Assembly (NCBI GenBank): GCA_951828515.1
Contig: OX639992.1
Coordinates: forward strand, 1-64,000
DNA: 64,000 nucleotides
Origin: an uncultured Poribacteria bacterium
Lineage (GTDB): Bacteria; Poribacteria; WGA-4E; WGA-3G
Reading direction: 5' to 3'
Positions 34,097 to 42,239 of this stretch are shown one piece after another. Made by a program: the position numbers and the translations under genes. How positions within the stretch are numbered: the first letter of the stretch is position 1; the number at the start of each line of letters is the position of its first letter. The notes beneath the pieces were generated by a model. That model had not been told where the DNA came from. It ran no database searches and saw only the letters and a program-made list of their open reading frames with translations.

Positions 34097-36799
34097 CTAT
34101 TTCAGATAAATCTCTCCATCTAAATCTGGAAGGATATGCTGTGTGCCGGTGATGTCACTTGCGACACCGGTGGTTTGTTCCAAGAACTCGATCTTCTGTT
34201 CCTTTCCACTGCGATTATAGACTGCCCAACCGTTGGTGAACTCACGGATAAATAAACCTTCAACCAGATATCCCTTACTCTTATGATAAAGTTGCGCCTT
34301 CTCGCCCACAGGACGCCCCAGTGGGGCATCATAGAATGGATACCAATAGTGTTGGTGGTTGTGATGATGCGATTTCCCTTCTGTATGATCTATCTCATGT
34401 CCGGGCGAGATCTCGTAGTCATGCTTATGGATTATGCCCGATATTCCGATGACGTAGCAAACATAGCCATTAGAATGTGTCAATCCTAAAGTTGTAATAA
34501 GACGCATCATTTGCTGGTTACGGGGAGAATCCGGTGGCTCAAGCGGAATCCCTCGACCTTCAAGCGCATTCATTTGGGGTCCACGAAAGTTCCGCTCCGA
34601 CCATAACAAGGTGCTTTCAACCTCTCGGAGTTCGTCATGAGTGTACCCCGTATCACGTTTGTCTGGAATAATTTCCATGAACGTCCCATTAACGTAGGGT
34701 GTAGAAAGCCGAGCTTTACTTCGTCCGGCATTGACAACAATCAGAAAATCGTCATCAACTGCTTCACGAATACGACGTATCATAGAGATTCTCGCCGACC
34801 ACTCGGCTTCAACATCTCGATAATAGCCACCCTTGTCATCCTCAAGCGTAGCCGTGCCTTCCTGCCACTGTCCCAAGTAGATACCGTCGTAGAGACCGCA
34901 TTTCGCTACGGCGAGAGCTTTCTGAACGAGGATGTCTTGGACGATAGGGTGTGTGAAATCTATCAGGAAGGTTGAACTCCCAGCGTAAGCTTGAACGCGA
35001 TCCCCATTATCATCTCTTATCCAATGGGGCCACTCTTCTGTTATCCGATACGGCCACTCTTCAGGGTAATCCTTAAGATCGACATCGGTGTAGCCAAGAC
35101 TCACAAGTCTTATAAAGTTGGGATTTTGTGAAAGAAGATACTCTCTTGTCCCATCAGCATCGTCTACTCTACCAAAGAGTCGCAGCCCTTCAGATGTAGG
35201 CTGCCATTGTAGGTGACCCGGTCCACTCCGAAACAGATCGTGATGTATGAGTCTCTCATCAGGAGATAAGTTTGGTAAGTTGAGAATAGAGTGCCCCCCC
35301 CATGCGGTAAAGATCGAAGGGTAATCTCTATCTTTGATACGGGGTTCCACTGCAATCCTCAATATATCATCATCACAGACTCGAAAGTTGCCATGCTTGT
35401 GTAATACCTCTAAGTGAGGCAGTCCATCAATGGGTGTAAAATCCCGAATATCATTATTTTCTATCAACAATTTTTTGAGATTGACTAAACCTGCGAGCGG
35501 TGAAATATCTTCGATTTGGTTCTGCCAAATATGTAACGTCTCTAAATGTGTGAGTGCTGCGAGCGGGCGTAGGTCTGAAATCTGGTTCTCTCCCAAATCA
35601 AGAAAAGCAAGTCCCGTTAGACCGGACAAAGGAGATATATCGTGAATCTTGTTCCCTATCAGAACAAGTGCTTGCAAATCAGTGGCATGCTCTAAACCTG
35701 TAAGATCGACGATCTCCTTGTATCGCACATCAAGACTTGTTAGGTGTTGTTGAAGATATGTCTGGGTCAAAGGGACACCTGCCGGAATAGCAAGTTCTTC
35801 TCGAACCGCCTGCCGAAGCGCAGCGTCCGGCATCCATTGCGTCTCGGCAAGTCTGAGTGAATCCTCCGAGGCATTGAGAGTTGAATTTCTCTTAGCGGCT
35901 TGTAAACCGGTCCGACTGCTTTTACCGAGGACAGCAGTCTGCCTCCTCTGATTTCGCAGTGCCGGTTTTGCGTCAGTCTCAAGAACGATAGGCGCGTCAA
36001 TAATTTCAACGGTAGGTTCGGATTCAGCCTCGAAGCTGTAAGGTTTCTGAAAATGTGCGAGGTATTGGTTGCTGACACTGAGCATCAATAGCGTTGCTAA
36101 AACCACAGCGGTCCCAAAAGCCACCCACGGCAAGAGCGGTTCCACTTTCGGAGAAGACGTTGGTTTCAGGTCAGCAACTTGCCGAGAGATGTTCTGTCTT
36201 ATATTCGCTGATAACTGTACACCGCCAAGATACTCTTGGACAAAGAGATCTTCTTTCTCGCGTAAACGCTTTCGTGCCCGACTGATTCGACTACTGATCG
36301 TCTTTGCGGAAACACCTAAGAACTTGCTAATCTCTTTTGTTGTCATTTCGCCGAGATAGTAGAGCGTCATCACTGTTCGTTCACTCTCTGGCAACTTTTC
36401 CAAAAGTTTTTTGACGATTTCATGACGATGTTCTGCCGCTTCCAACTCACGGTCTTCCTCCACATAACGCTCATAGGTTATACTGTCTATTTCTTTCACA
36501 GATGTTTCCTCTAATGATTGCATCGCAGGCTTTTGCTTTCGCATCCAATCAATGCAAAGTCGATTTGCGATGACATACAACCACCCAGCAAATTGATGCG
36601 GATTTTTCAGGGTCGAGAGTTTTCTGTATGCTTGGAGAAAGGTATCTTGCGTAATCTCCTCAGCATAGTGAAAGTCCTCAATCTTCCGCCACACAAGGGC
36701 GTGAACGCTTTTTTGATACTTTTCAACCAAGATATCAAAAGCCTTGTCGTCGCCTGATAAAACCCTATGAATCAGTTGAACATCGTCTTCTCTTTCCAA
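34097..36799 (-). CDS. membrane-anchored ECF sigma factor with LRR and GHL15-like glycosidase ectodomain
   Basis: 900 residues from a TTG at 36799, chosen because GGAGAGGAAC precedes it and because the following residues (EREDDVQLIHRVLSGDD) align with the start of the sister at 16231. Region 2 (about 10-90) and region 4 (about 125-180; ISKFLGVSAKTISSRISRAR) are intact. One membrane helix follows (LLPWVAFGTAVVLATLLML), then a linker, one LRR block (about 325-480, opened by WMPDAALRQAV) and finally a whole GHL15-like domain (about 490-900: KDRDYPSIFTAW, AKCGLYDGIYLGQW, TPYVNGTFMEIIP, HYWYPFYDAPLGRPVGEKAQ). In the enzyme paralogues the strand reads DGIFMDWW; here it is DGIYLGQW, so the likely catalytic Asp is replaced by Gly, which would suit a binding or sensing role. 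Upstream are the element at 36833 and an unrelated accessory zone. Confidence 0.87.
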   Translation of the reverse strand: MEREDDVQLIHRVLSGDDKAFDILVEKYQKSVHALVWRKIEDFHYAEEITQDTFLQAYRKLSTLKNPHQFAGWLYVIANRLCIDWMRKQKPAMQSLEETSVKEIDSITYERYVEEDRELEAAEHRHEIVKKLLEKLPESERTVMTLYYLGEMTTKEISKFLGVSAKTISSRISRARKRLREKEDLFVQEYLGGVQLSANIRQNISRQVADLKPTSSPKVEPLLPWVAFGTAVVLATLLMLSVSNQYLAHFQKPYSFEAESEPTVEIIDAPIVLETDAKPALRNQRRQTAVLGKSSRTGLQAAKRNSTLNASEDSLRLAETQWMPDAALRQAVREELAIPAGVPLTQTYLQQHLTSLDVRYKEIVDLTGLEHATDLQALVLIGNKIHDISPLSGLTGLAFLDLGENQISDLRPLAALTHLETLHIWQNQIEDISPLAGLVNLKKLLIENNDIRDFTPIDGLPHLEVLHKHGNFRVCDDDILRIAVEPRIKDRDYPSIFTAWGGHSILNLPNLSPDERLIHHDLFRSGPGHLQWQPTSEGLRLFGRVDDADGTREYLLSQNPNFIRLVSLGYTDVDLKDYPEEWPYRITEEWPHWIRDDNGDRVQAYAGSSTFLIDFTHPIVQDILVQKALAVAKCGLYDGIYLGQWQEGTATLEDDKGGYYRDVEAEWSARISMIRRIREAVDDDFLIVVNAGRSKARLSTPYVNGTFMEIIPDKRDTGYTHDELREVESTLLWSERNFRGPQMNALEGRGIPLEPPDSPRNQQMMRLITTLGLTHSNGYVCYVIGISGIIHKHDYEISPGHEIDHTEGKSHHHNHQHYWYPFYDAPLGRPVGEKAQLYHKSKGYLVEGLFIREFTNGWAVYNRSGKEQKIEFLEQTTGVASDITGTQHILPDLDGEIYLK

Positions 36800-36832
36800 G
36801 AGTTCCTCTCCTAATGAACAGACTCGGTCGTG

Positions 36833-36956
36833 TTTATAGTAAAGTTTAGAATTAATTAGACACTCCAAAGAGGCGAGGATAAAATCCTCGCCAGCGGGGG
36901 CGGAGTGGGTTGTTTCGCTGCGCAACTGTCTACATATTTTTCGACTTTACTATAAA
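36833..36956. repeat. MITE-like element, TTTATAGTAAAGT termini
   Basis: A 124-bp unit with perfect 13-bp terminal inverted repeats (TTTATAGTAAAGT / ACTTTACTATAAA) and the core hairpin GCGAGGATAAAATCCTCGC. It shares the right part (GCGCAACTGTCTACATATTTTT) with the copy at 764-884. It sits 34 bases upstream of the sigma-LRR-GH start, within the likely promoter region. Confidence 0.65.
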
Positions 36957-37149
36957 AGTGAACTTGGCAAAATTAAGAAATGGGATGCAGTTTATACCCT
37001 CTACCTTTAAAGACGAAATTTCGGGTAGAAAAACCTGCATAATTTGAAAAAATTGATTATAAGTTAGATAGGGAGTGCCAAAAGGGGGTCTGGTTTTACG
37101 CAAAACGTTACATCAGGTAAAAAAAAGAATTTACCAGGCGGGAATTTAC

Positions 37150-37266
37150 GATCTCGGAGAAGGTGAAACGAGCATCCTCGGCGATATCATTGTGCTTGCG
37201 ACTAGCTGGAAGGTGCCATTCTTGTGGCAAGTGGAATTTATCCCGTAAATATACGGCATTGATGTG
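37150..37266 (+). pseudogene. remnant of an EamA-type permease gene
   Basis: ATCTCGGAGAAGGTGAAACG and CCTCGGCGATATCATTGTGCTTG match the permease gene near 7060-7110, and after a deletion GGTGCCATTCTTGTGGCAAG through AATATACGGCATTGAT matches its last codons near 7455-7507. Most of the gene between these parts is missing, so this is a relic of a duplicated copy. The rest of the 500-base gap (36957-37149) shows nothing I recognise. Confidence 0.7.
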
Positions 37267-37301
37267 ACGAGACACTCTTCTGGGAAAAAGAATGTGGTTT
37301 T

Positions 37302-37808
37302 CTATGGCGAGTTGATGAGTACATCTAAGGTCGTTTGACTATCGGTTTCAGGATTGAATGTAAGCAACCCTTCATTTCGCGACGCTCTGATAAGCCCCTT
37401 GTCGGAACTCACAAGGACCAAATTATCCTCGTTCATCCGTAGTTCAATAGTTGTATCAATTGCACACTGTAGAATGATAGCGTCAGCACTATTAATAGAG
37501 TAAGTTTCAATGAGTCTTACAGAATCATCCGCCTGATTGTTAGTTGGGTACACTTTTACAACATCGGATTGCTGAGTGATTTCAGTTTCAAATAACTGTT
37601 TAATCTGATTAAAATCTACTGTAGTAATTTCTCTGTTATTTTTGCGGCGGACAAAAATGGATATTACTTCACCAATGGTTACAGACCTGCAAATCATCAT
37701 TCGTTCTGGCGGCACATGACCGAAGAAATACCGCATTTCAGGCGTTCCGTTTGTTTCTTCGATGTATCGTTTGACCACTGCACTTGCATCTAACCAGAAA
37801 TAATTCAC
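37302..37808 (-). CDS. PIN-domain ribonuclease
   Basis: 168 residues of VapC-like PIN nuclease type. The acidic active-site residues are in place: D7 in FWLDASAVVK, the glutamate of SVTIGEVISIF, the aspartate of NSADAIILQ and that of LVSSDKGL. Such enzymes cut RNA, often tRNA, and usually act as toxins. No small antitoxin gene precedes it; instead it starts 20 bases after the end of a 1,131-residue gene, with which it probably shares a transcript. Confidence 0.85.
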   Translation of the reverse strand: MNYFWLDASAVVKRYIEETNGTPEMRYFFGHVPPERMMICRSVTIGEVISIFVRRKNNREITTVDFNQIKQLFETEITQQSDVVKVYPTNNQADDSVRLIETYSINSADAIILQCAIDTTIELRMNEDNLVLVSSDKGLIRASRNEGLLTFNPETDSQTTLDVLINSP

Positions 37809-37828
37809 GCAGGCTGCTCCTCACTATC

Positions 37829-40800
37829 TCAATTCTGATTTTCATCATAAAGAGACCGTAAGAAGTCAAACCCCGTTTCTCCATACAGATTGCAAATCTG
37901 GTCGGCACCCTCCTTGTGTCCCGTGCTATACAGAACACGGATAATTTCCTGTATATGTTCCTGATCGTGATACGGATAGATGTCATGCGTCAGCATTCCG
38001 AGATAAATCTCTCCCACCTCTGCCGGAGTTTTGGTAACGTGTGGTAGAAGGTCCTCAACGAAAAACGCGGAATCGGAAAGCCCTGTGATGTACCTTGTAG
38101 ACATTTTTAGCCATTCCATTACTTCTGCATCTATTTTATCAATCAGAGCCACCCATCCCGATAAACGAGATAAAACTTCCCTATATTTCTCTACATCGTC
38201 TTTTTCGGAAAAGTTTTCATATAAAGCACGCCACGTTGGTATTACCTTTGCCTTTACTTTCGGAGGGAGATCATTCCTTTGACGCCAGAAAAAATGAACT
38301 AAGTTTGAGAGAAGATTTGAGTTGGCACTCTTTATCAATCCATAAATGAGACTGGTTTTATCATCTAAAGTTTCGCTGTCTTCTATCCAACCTGTACAGA
38401 TGTGCGCAACAAACCCGCGAGGGACTTCCTTATCAACAAAATTGGTATTTAGTGCTTTTCGATAGTGTCCGCGTTCCTTAAGCAAAGAATAGAGATCCGC
38501 ATAGATTTGGTAATTGTACAGATAGCCTGAAAAAGCGGCTCGCCAATGATATTCATCCTGTTGTGGGAAGATACGGTTTATATTACTGACAACCCATTCC
38601 TTATCAAGATACATCAAATTTGGCAAGTAAGCCCCAAGGGTAAATGAGAATTCAAAGGAAGATTCAAGGCTGCGGTCAAGTCTCTTGGTAAAATCCGCCT
38701 TGATGGCTTGAGGCCATCGGATCTCGTTTTCAGTCTCGTTAGTCCGGGCAAACCGTAAAGCATAGTCTACCATCACTGAGAACACCTTTTCTGGAGTCGA
38801 ATTCAGAACAGTTATAGGTGCATCCGAGACAGCAGAATTATCTGATTTAACCTTCTCTGCCAGAACCAAAAGGATTTTCTCTGCAAGCGGCAAAAGCTGA
38901 ACATCAAACGCATGCTCATCATCCGTTGTTCCTGCTTTTATCAATTCTGCAGTAGCAGCAAGAATCCAATCCCTATAGTTAAGTTCGGTTGTATGCTCGA
39001 CTGTCTCGAATTGCTTTGACGCGAGGATGTAATGGATAAATTCCAGCAGTGCTGTCCAATTGAACTTTTTCTTATCGCGCCACGCTTTTAGGAATCCCTG
39101 AAGTAGCGAACACTGATATTGCAACTGGACCCCGTAGAAAGGCTGAAAGTCATCTGCAAATTTTCGTGGCTCAATTGTCACATATTCCTCAAGTGTTTCT
39201 CTTAAGCCCTCCGCACTCGGCTCTGATGGATCTGCTATTCCCTCTTGTTTAAAATTGTTAAGAAATTCAGCAATTTGTGCGTTTGACATACCAGACATCT
39301 CTTCAATTGTCCTTGGACTGGTATTTCCCCATCCAACTTCTGTCCACCTAAGGAGCCCTGGATGTTCAAGTGCTGCTGGATTAATCAGTTGATATTTCTC
39401 ATAGGCAGAGATCACTTTTTCATTCCCTATTTCCATGAGCGCAGAGAGCCATTCACGCTTTCTATAGGCACTAACTTTTGCGAGAGTTTCAGGATCCTCG
39501 GCGAATGCCATGTACTGAACGGATTCTATCCAGTTTAATACCTGGTCAATTTCAGATTCATCAAAAGTGCGGCAGTTGGTTTGAATCAACTGATAAAGTT
39601 CAGGCCTTAACAAAGTTTCTTCAAGGGGGTTGCCTTGCCATTCCCAAAACAACTGTTTCAAATTCTCGTAATGGTGTGTGACAGCAGTAAGGGCAATCCT
39701 CCCGAAAATAGTCTGTGCTTCCCTTTTCAGAGGGTCATTGCAATCTACTGCCAATCCTTCCTGTAATAAATCCTTTACTATTTTTTTAACGCCGTTATCA
39801 AATTTGACAGATCGTAACAAACCAGAGGTAAAACCAACCAACAGTTCAGCATAATGTCGGTGAGGATAGTCAGATGGGGCACTATCAATTTTAGATATTA
39901 TATTAAATGAATATGCTCCTTCATCAATAAGTGTTTGGATTCGCGCACATGCGATCCGCACAGATTCAATTCCACATAATTCTGCAATGGCTTGTTCGTG
40001 CTTCTGAAGGGCATCCCAAAGCCAGTGCTCCTCCATAACAGCCTTTATGTCACCATGGACGACCTCGGCATCAAGCATATCTTCAAGCAATGCGAGGCTT
40101 AGTTTTTTGGCACCTCCATTAAGAAGTTTGGGCAAGACGGTGTCCCCGATTGCACTATCCATTAAGGTTACTCCCGATTTATATCTCAGAAAAGTACCAA
40201 CAAACGTTATGTGCCGAGAGTTTATTCGTTCTATAGGAAGGGCACAAATAATTTGGATGATCCGCCAGTCCGTGTGATCGCTTACTATAATTACCTTAGG
40301 GTCAAGGGTGTAATTAACTATGGTGTTGACAATGTCGGCAAGGATATTGAAAGTTTCCTCACAAGGCACCTCTTGAGTATGATAAGCAACCTTCTCCACG
40401 TATTCCAAAGCATGCCAAAAATGTACAGGTTGATCTGGCATTTCCTGAGAAGTTGGTTGCCTATCTGGATGGAACCATCCAGCATCTTTTAGCGGTTTCA
40501 GCCATGCCGGAGAGTCCAATTTGTTGAAGAAATAGGCGTATCTGACTTCGGATACTAACAGGTTGGGTAACGTTTTTATTATTTCTTTCGTCGGTTTCTC
40601 ATAGCCAAGGATCCGATCTATTCTGTCAAGTAGTTTAAAGTGGTTCCCTACTAAATCTGACAAGACATTCTCAAATTCGTGCCAAATCGGGACAAACACT
40701 TTTCTTCGTCGAGGAGATTCCCATGCCCCGTGACGATGAGCAAACGCAGCAAAACGCTTAGCAACGCTTATCCACCTTTCAGCAATAGGTGAATTTTCAT

Positions 40801-41224
40801 CAACATTCAAGGATTGTAGAATTGAGGCTTTATGTTTGCCTATTCGATTGTAAGTCACTTTGAAGGTCCCAGGAGTACTGCTGGCAAAATTAAAACTGCC
40901 TTCTTTTCCTTTTTCGTAAGTCAACTTGCTACCATCAGGCATAGTGATAACAAATTCAAGTTCCTCTTTTTTCTTTTCCGAGAGAACATCCCTTAAACCG
41001 CCTTCAATTTCCCGAGCAATATGTGCTAAAAGATAAGAAGAAGTTTCTAGGTCATCGTCTTGTAGCATTTTTACCCCAGATAAATAAAAAGCTGCGATTT
41101 CGGGACCAATAGCTTCCAAGTTCCGATAAATTTCAGCTTGTCGTGCGGATAATTCAAGACTGCGGTTTTGAAGTCGCTCGGGTGGATGCGATAAGTTGTG
41201 TTTTTCGTCAAATTCGTTTTTCAT
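37829..41224 (-). CDS. large helical protein of unknown function, partner of the PIN gene
   Basis: 1,131 residues from the ATG at 41224, eight bases after a perfect AGGAGG (a GTG nine bases further up would overlap that site). No signal peptide and no membrane helix, so cytoplasmic. Predicted mostly helical throughout. An N-terminal segment (ARQAEIYRNLEAIGPEIAAF, then SSYLLAHIAREIEGGLRDVL) has the look of a HEPN-type helical bundle, followed by a small beta-rich insert (FVITMPDGSKLTYEKG). The remainder looks like helical repeats. I recognise no ATPase or nuclease motif. The pairing of a large regulatory-looking protein with a PIN nuclease is the kind of layout seen in defence or toxin modules; function is not known. 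Confidence 0.75.
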   Translation of the reverse strand: MKNEFDEKHNLSHPPERLQNRSLELSARQAEIYRNLEAIGPEIAAFYLSGVKMLQDDDLETSSYLLAHIAREIEGGLRDVLSEKKKEELEFVITMPDGSKLTYEKGKEGSFNFASSTPGTFKVTYNRIGKHKASILQSLNVDENSPIAERWISVAKRFAAFAHRHGAWESPRRRKVFVPIWHEFENVLSDLVGNHFKLLDRIDRILGYEKPTKEIIKTLPNLLVSEVRYAYFFNKLDSPAWLKPLKDAGWFHPDRQPTSQEMPDQPVHFWHALEYVEKVAYHTQEVPCEETFNILADIVNTIVNYTLDPKVIIVSDHTDWRIIQIICALPIERINSRHITFVGTFLRYKSGVTLMDSAIGDTVLPKLLNGGAKKLSLALLEDMLDAEVVHGDIKAVMEEHWLWDALQKHEQAIAELCGIESVRIACARIQTLIDEGAYSFNIISKIDSAPSDYPHRHYAELLVGFTSGLLRSVKFDNGVKKIVKDLLQEGLAVDCNDPLKREAQTIFGRIALTAVTHHYENLKQLFWEWQGNPLEETLLRPELYQLIQTNCRTFDESEIDQVLNWIESVQYMAFAEDPETLAKVSAYRKREWLSALMEIGNEKVISAYEKYQLINPAALEHPGLLRWTEVGWGNTSPRTIEEMSGMSNAQIAEFLNNFKQEGIADPSEPSAEGLRETLEEYVTIEPRKFADDFQPFYGVQLQYQCSLLQGFLKAWRDKKKFNWTALLEFIHYILASKQFETVEHTTELNYRDWILAATAELIKAGTTDDEHAFDVQLLPLAEKILLVLAEKVKSDNSAVSDAPITVLNSTPEKVFSVMVDYALRFARTNETENEIRWPQAIKADFTKRLDRSLESSFEFSFTLGAYLPNLMYLDKEWVVSNINRIFPQQDEYHWRAAFSGYLYNYQIYADLYSLLKERGHYRKALNTNFVDKEVPRGFVAHICTGWIEDSETLDDKTSLIYGLIKSANSNLLSNLVHFFWRQRNDLPPKVKAKVIPTWRALYENFSEKDDVEKYREVLSRLSGWVALIDKIDAEVMEWLKMSTRYITGLSDSAFFVEDLLPHVTKTPAEVGEIYLGMLTHDIYPYHDQEHIQEIIRVLYSTGHKEGADQICNLYGETGFDFLRSLYDENQN

Positions 41225-41413
41225 GTTTTGCACCTCCTATCCTTCAAACTTCGTGCCAACATTTTAATACATCTCAAACCAAATTCCCACTCAATTTCCG
41301 TAATTTCAAAACCTTTTCGTTAAAATTCCATTGAAAAATTTTCAAATTCAGAAACGGCATAAGTAATGTCTACCAGTTTCGTTGTGATTGTATTTTCGTG
41401 CTGTTTTGACATG

Positions 41414-41648
41414 TCATGTTATCTCTTGTAACCATGTATGTGGATTCTCTATGCGGACGCGAAGGTGCGACTGATAGCGTTTCGCGAGCCTTAACATTCG
41501 GTCATCAGTTGTCAGTAGGATATCCGCACCATTATTTTCCGCACACGCAATCTGTTTCATGACGGATACGCGCTTGTATCTGAGGGTCAAAGAGCCGATC
41601 TAAGCAGCAGGTGTCGAGGTATATTTTCCAAGCCTGAGCGGTTTGCAT
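41414..41648 (-). pseudogene. PIN-domain toxin, internally deleted and frameshifted
   Basis: It starts at ATG 41648, nine bases after the antitoxin stop. The N-terminal frame reads KIYLDTCCLDRLFDPQIQAR (the first PIN acidic residue), then stops early at a TAA. In another frame KQIACAENNGADILLTTDDR and VRIENPHTWLQEIT supply the normal C-terminus of the same family. The central part with two active-site acids is missing, so the gene is dead. Confidence 0.8.
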
Positions 41649-41657
41649 GTGTTCGGC

Positions 41658-42113
41658 TTATTTTTTCCCTTTTGCTCGTGTTGCCGAATATTTTTGTTGA
41701 ATCTGCTGAATTCCTTCCAGGATTGTGTCCCAATCAAGTTTATCCAACCATTTATGGCGTTCAGTAGTATAATCGCCGGGGCCGGGTTTGCGTATTCTGA
41801 TAAAGCGCGCCATTCCGACGGGACCCAGTTGGTCTGAAATAACCTTAAGTCCCACTTTGTAAAACGTCATATCTGACATTTGACTGAAATCTGTGTGAGA
41901 CACAAGCGATTTTGCGCGATATGTCTTATAGATATTTTCCTGAATCTTTTGCATCTCGGGATGGGCAAGGGTCTGTATTCTCGCCTTAGTGTCATCTTCA
42001 TGAGGTTTACAGATACTGAGAAATCGGGTTGTTCCATCGATTCCGAGGTGCTCTGTCAGAATTTTAATCACAAGTCCGTAAACCTTGCAATCCGGCATCT
42101 CTAAAATGTTCAT
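41658..42113 (-). CDS. antitoxin-like protein with duplicated domain
   Basis: 151 residues from the ATG at 42113, chosen because AGGAGG lies eight bases before it. It contains two versions of one unit: DCKVYGLVIKILTEHLGIDG with FLSICKPHEDD, and DMTFYKVGLKVISDQLGPVG with FIRIRKPGPGDYTTERHKWL. The second is the usual form of the small antitoxins that precede PIN toxins of this type. It would bind and neutralise a PIN toxin and repress the operon; its own toxin is broken. Directly upstream, in frame with the start, VRVGNLHTWLQEVDG is recognisable as the C-terminus of another such PIN toxin, so two toxin-antitoxin pairs have been fused by recombination. Confidence 0.7.
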   Translation of the reverse strand: MNILEMPDCKVYGLVIKILTEHLGIDGTTRFLSICKPHEDDTKARIQTLAHPEMQKIQENIYKTYRAKSLVSHTDFSQMSDMTFYKVGLKVISDQLGPVGMARFIRIRKPGPGDYTTERHKWLDKLDWDTILEGIQQIQQKYSATRAKGKK

Positions 42114-42170
42114 TCCATCCACCTCCTGTAACCATGTATGTAGATTTCCAACGCGGACTTGAAGTTGGAT
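42114..42170 (-). pseudogene. C-terminal remnant of an upstream PIN toxin
   Basis: About 19 codons in frame with the antitoxin read LQVRVGNLHTWLQEVDG, matching LRVRIENPHTWLQEIT at the end of the dead toxin at 41414. The DNA word AACCATGTATGT is shared by both places. Confidence 0.6.
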
Positions 42171-42191
42171 AGTTAAGGGTCCCTCTAAAAG

Positions 42192-42217
42192 AAGGCGAGG
42201 TCCGAAAACCTCGCCTT
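42192..42217 (-). terminator. terminator after the 207-residue gene
   Basis: A perfect 10-bp stem (AAGGCGAGGT / ACCTCGCCTT); on the minus strand it is followed by CTTTTAGAG. It lies 22 bases past the stop. Confidence 0.65.
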
Positions 42218-42239
42218 ACGGATACATCAGGGATAAAAT

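Noticed and set aside
37829-41224. Known STAND/NLR-type ATPase or SIR2-type defence protein
   Set aside because: I see no Walker A GxxxxGK[ST] or other nucleotide-binding motif in the 1,131 residues, so I leave it unnamed.
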